NCBI GenBank assembly: GCA_043742865.1
Contig: JAYTXR010000079.1
Location: forward strand, 1 to 6,993
DNA length: 6,993 bases
From: PALSA-911 sp043742865
GTDB lineage: Bacteria > Pseudomonadota > Alphaproteobacteria > Acetobacterales > Acetobacteraceae
Direction of reading: 5' to 3'
In this document: positions 5,206 through 6,993 of the stretch, piece after piece
How the letters are laid out: each line of letters begins with the position of its first letter
Numbering within the stretch: the stretch's first letter is position 1
Notes under the pieces: model-generated
Told to the model about the DNA's origin: nothing
The model's input: the letters and a program-made list of their open reading frames with translations, nothing else
Database searches by the model: none
Made by a program: the position numbers and the translations under genes

Positions 5206-5981
5206 AATGGCCTCACCGCAACTTCCATTCCATGCAGGTGGATCGTGGCCGCTTCTGCTCGCGCGATCGCGGCCAGCAGAGGCAAAGCCCGGGCGGCCGG
5301 ATTGCCAAGCCGCAACCGTTCGAGGCCCGGCTCCGCCATGCCGGTCGCCGGCGATCCGCCATTCGCCATCGCGATTGACACCGCCACGATGGCCTTTCCG
5401 GCCGGTCGCGGTGACAGCACCAGGGCCATGCCGAACATTGCTAAAATCGGCCGCACCCGGTGCAGCGGGTCCGGATACGGCACGTCGTAGGCGATCAGGG
5501 TAACCCGGCGGTCTTCCACCACCGCCTGGACCGCGGCCTCGAGCAGACCGGCGGCGAAACTGTCATCATAGGCGCTCAGGCTGGTGCTCGGCGCGCGCGA
5601 GCCGGTCGCCACTGCCCAATAGCCGGAAGGCGCGTTATGCACCGAGTTGTGAAACCGTGTCGGCGAAACCTCGCGCTGCGCGGTGGCAAGCACCGCCAGC
5701 GTCTCGTGGATCGTCTCGCCGTCGCCGCCGGAGGCGGCGAACACCATCGCCATGCCGGCCGGGTCGCGACCAGAATGCGCCAGTGCCTCAAGGCCGGGCG
5801 CGATCGCCAGCCGGACCGTCAATCCCGACCGGCGCCGTTCTGCGGGCGCCAGCAGGCTGGCCGGCGGCGGCAGCACCGGCCTCGGCTCGTACCGTTCCAA
5901 ACCTGCCAGCGCGCTGCGGGCGGCAAGCCATCCGTCGAGACCGGGCCCGAGCAGGCCAATGCCCTCGACAAACACCCGCAT
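5202..5981 (-). CDS. Ketosynthase-like chain-length factor (ApeC-like, no catalytic Cys)
   Basis: I call the start at 5981, giving 259 residues beginning MRVFVEGIGLLGPG. That ATG forms a TGATG junction with the stop of the upstream ketosynthase, and the N-terminus is the usual one for this family. An ATG ten codons further up would run inside the ketosynthase. The protein resembles the N-terminal half of a beta-ketoacyl synthase. FHNSVHNAPSGYW (110-122) is the hallmark of aryl-polyene cluster chain-length factors. The region where a ketosynthase has its nucleophile reads STSLSAYDDSF (132-142), with no Cys, so it should not condense chains itself. In the E. coli aryl-polyene pathway such a protein (ApeC) pairs with the ketosynthase ApeO and is thought to set chain length. 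The tight coupling to the ketosynthase here fits a one-to-one heterodimer. Its stop overlaps the dehydratase start by 4 bases. Confidence 0.87.
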   Translation of the reverse strand: MRVFVEGIGLLGPGLDGWLAARSALAGLERYEPRPVLPPPASLLAPAERRRSGLTVRLAIAPGLEALAHSGRDPAGMAMVFAASGGDGETIHETLAVLATAQREVSPTRFHNSVHNAPSGYWAVATGSRAPSTSLSAYDDSFAAGLLEAAVQAVVEDRRVTLIAYDVPYPDPLHRVRPILAMFGMALVLSPRPAGKAIVAVSIAMANGGSPATGMAEPGLERLRLGNPAARALPLLAAIARAEAATIHLHGMEVAVRPL

Positions 5982-6993
5982 CAGCGTCTTCGCCCGAAGA
6001 TCAGGCTGCAATTGCTGCCGCCAAAACCGAAGGAGTTGCTGAGCACTGTATTGACCTCAGCAACTTCGCTGGCCAGCTGATAGCGGCTGCGAAAGCCCGG
6101 ATCGACCATCCTGGTGGTCGGACTGCCCGGAAGCAATCCATGGCGGATCACCAACGCGCAGATAATGCTCTCGACAATCCCCGCCGCGCCCAACGTGTGG
6201 CCGGTTTGGCCCTTGGTGGAACTGCAGGGCGTGCGCTCGCCGAACAATCCCGCTACCGCGAAATCCTCCGCGGCATCTCCGACCCGGGTCGCGGTGCCAT
6301 GCAGGTTGATATAATCGATGTCCGCCGGGACTAGGCCGGCGGCGTCCAGCGCCCGCTCCATCGCCAGCCGAGCGCCGAGACCCTCGGGATGCGGCGACGA
6401 CATGTGATGCGCATCGTTGCTCTCGCCGACACCCAGCAGAAGCGTCTCATCGCCCCCATTATCCGCGTCCAGCCTTTCCAGCAGCGCGAAACCGGCAGCC
6501 TCCCCGATCGAGATACCGTCGCGCGCCGCATCGAACGGGCGGCACGGGCCCGGAGCGTTCAGACCGAGTGCATGAAAGCCGTACAGCGTAGTGCGGCACA
6601 AACTGTCCGCGCCGCCGACAATGGCGGCATCGCATAATCCGGCCGCGATGCTACGCGCCGCCGTGGCGAACACCTTCGCGGTCGATGCGCAGGCGCAGGA
6701 CACGACGAAAGACGGTCCGGCGATACCCAGCCGCTCGCGCAGGTAGAACGCCAGGGAGGCAGTGTTGTGCGTGCGCTCATAGTCGAACGCGGCCGGCAGC
6801 GCCCCGGAGGCGTCGCGCCGGTCATAGGCCAGTTCCGCCTGCTGGATGCCGGAGGTGCTGGTGCCCAGAAACAGGCCGATCCGCCGCGCTCCATGGTGTT
6901 CCACGGCGCGGGCGACCGCGGCGGCAAAACCATCCTGACCCAGCGCCATCTCCGCCAGACGGTTATTGCGGCAATCGAAGGCGGCAAACGCTA
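5981..6993 (-). CDS. Beta-ketoacyl-ACP synthase, FabF/ApeO-like (5' end beyond the window)
   Basis: The frame is open to the right edge, so the gene is cut. The 336 residues visible begin AFAAFDCRNNRLAEMALG, and the CRNNRL stretch is family-typical and lies well inside such proteins. The internal Met at 6949 is therefore not the real start; roughly 50-70 N-terminal residues are missing. In visible numbering the catalytic triad is Cys101 (in SCACAST), His231 (NLHGTATRVGD) and His265 (GQTGHTLGAAG), with Lys260 nearby. The C-terminus ends in the NSFGFGGSN loop. It should catalyse decarboxylative condensation of malonyl-ACP with the growing acyl chain. It is the first visible gene of the minus-strand operon, immediately followed by a Cys-less chain-length factor, so it is most like ApeO of aryl-polyene clusters. 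Odd: Cys occupies position 99, two before the nucleophile. The visible parts are otherwise intact. Confidence 0.92.
   Translation of the reverse strand, partial: AFAAFDCRNNRLAEMALGQDGFAAAVARAVEHHGARRIGLFLGTSTSGIQQAELAYDRRDASGALPAAFDYERTHNTASLAFYLRERLGIAGPSFVVSCACASTAKVFATAARSIAAGLCDAAIVGGADSLCRTTLYGFHALGLNAPGPCRPFDAARDGISIGEAAGFALLERLDADNGGDETLLLGVGESNDAHHMSSPHPEGLGARLAMERALDAAGLVPADIDYINLHGTATRVGDAAEDFAVAGLFGERTPCSSTKGQTGHTLGAAGIVESIICALVIRHGLLPGSPTTRMVDPGFRSRYQLASEVAEVNTVLSNSFGFGGSNCSLIFGRRR

Noticed and set aside
4079..5503. Several plus-strand frames opposite the minus-strand operon
   Set aside because: They are antisense to genes with intact catalytic motifs, show no domains of their own, and have Arg/Ala/Pro-rich translations typical of shadow frames.
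5982..6011. Upstream ATG at 6011 as the chain-length-factor start
   Set aside because: It would give a 10-residue extension lying inside the ketosynthase gene. The ATG at 5981 forms a TGATG junction and gives the family-typical N-terminus.
5981..6949. Ketosynthase starting at the ATG at 6949 as a complete 322-residue protein
   Set aside because: The frame stays open to the window edge, and the extra residues (CRNNRLAE) match the family, so the gene is truncated by the window.
1..6993. CRISPR array, insertion sequence, transposase or phage genes
   Set aside because: No regularly spaced repeats, no transposase or integrase motifs and no paired terminal repeats were seen.

Overview
The window is about 7 kb of GC-rich, densely packed bacterial DNA. 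It most likely comes from an alphaproteobacterium, possibly an Acetobacteraceae or other Rhodospirillales member. That placement is an inference from overall base composition, the style of the tRNA-Thr (no encoded CCA) and the flavour of the HtrA protein; no taxonomic marker is present to settle it.

Left part (107-1567, minus strand): a complete periplasmic HtrA/DegP-type serine protease with a signal peptide, an intact His-Asp-Ser triad and two PDZ domains. Upstream is a 224-base intergenic region (1568-1791) with several inverted and direct repeats. It ends at a tRNA-Thr(UGU) gene on the plus strand (1792-1863).

Middle and right part (1976 to the end): a fragment of what looks like an aryl-polyene (APE / xanthomonadin-like) pigment biosynthesis cluster, laid out as two convergent operons. 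The plus-strand operon has a flavin-dependent halogenase-like oxidoreductase followed by a family 2 glycosyltransferase, joined by an ATGA overlap. The minus-strand operon, in transcription order, has a FabF-like ketosynthase (start beyond the window), a chain-length-factor-like ketosynthase partner without the catalytic Cys, a hotdog-fold 3-hydroxyacyl-ACP dehydratase (ApeP-like) and a FabG-like ketoreductase (ApeQ-like). All its junctions are ATGA or TGATG overlaps. The two operons meet tail to tail with a 20-base overlap of coding regions (4049-4068).

As a pathway, ketosynthase/chain-length factor, ketoreductase and dehydratase would supply the iterative condensation, reduction and dehydration cycle that builds a polyene chain on an acyl carrier protein. 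The flavoenzyme could halogenate the aromatic head, and the glycosyltransferase could attach or build a sugar or lipid-linked group. ACPs, an aryl starter enzyme, a second dehydratase, acyltransferases and exporters are not visible and would be expected beyond the right edge or elsewhere.

The least ordinary features are the intact halogenase signature motifs in the flavoenzyme, a possible 9-codon leader ORF whose stop overlaps its start codon, a Cys-x-Cys ketosynthase nucleophile region, and several perfect inverted repeats in the intergenic stretches. No wholly new system is evident: the window reads as a recognisable pigment cluster next to a housekeeping protease and a tRNA.
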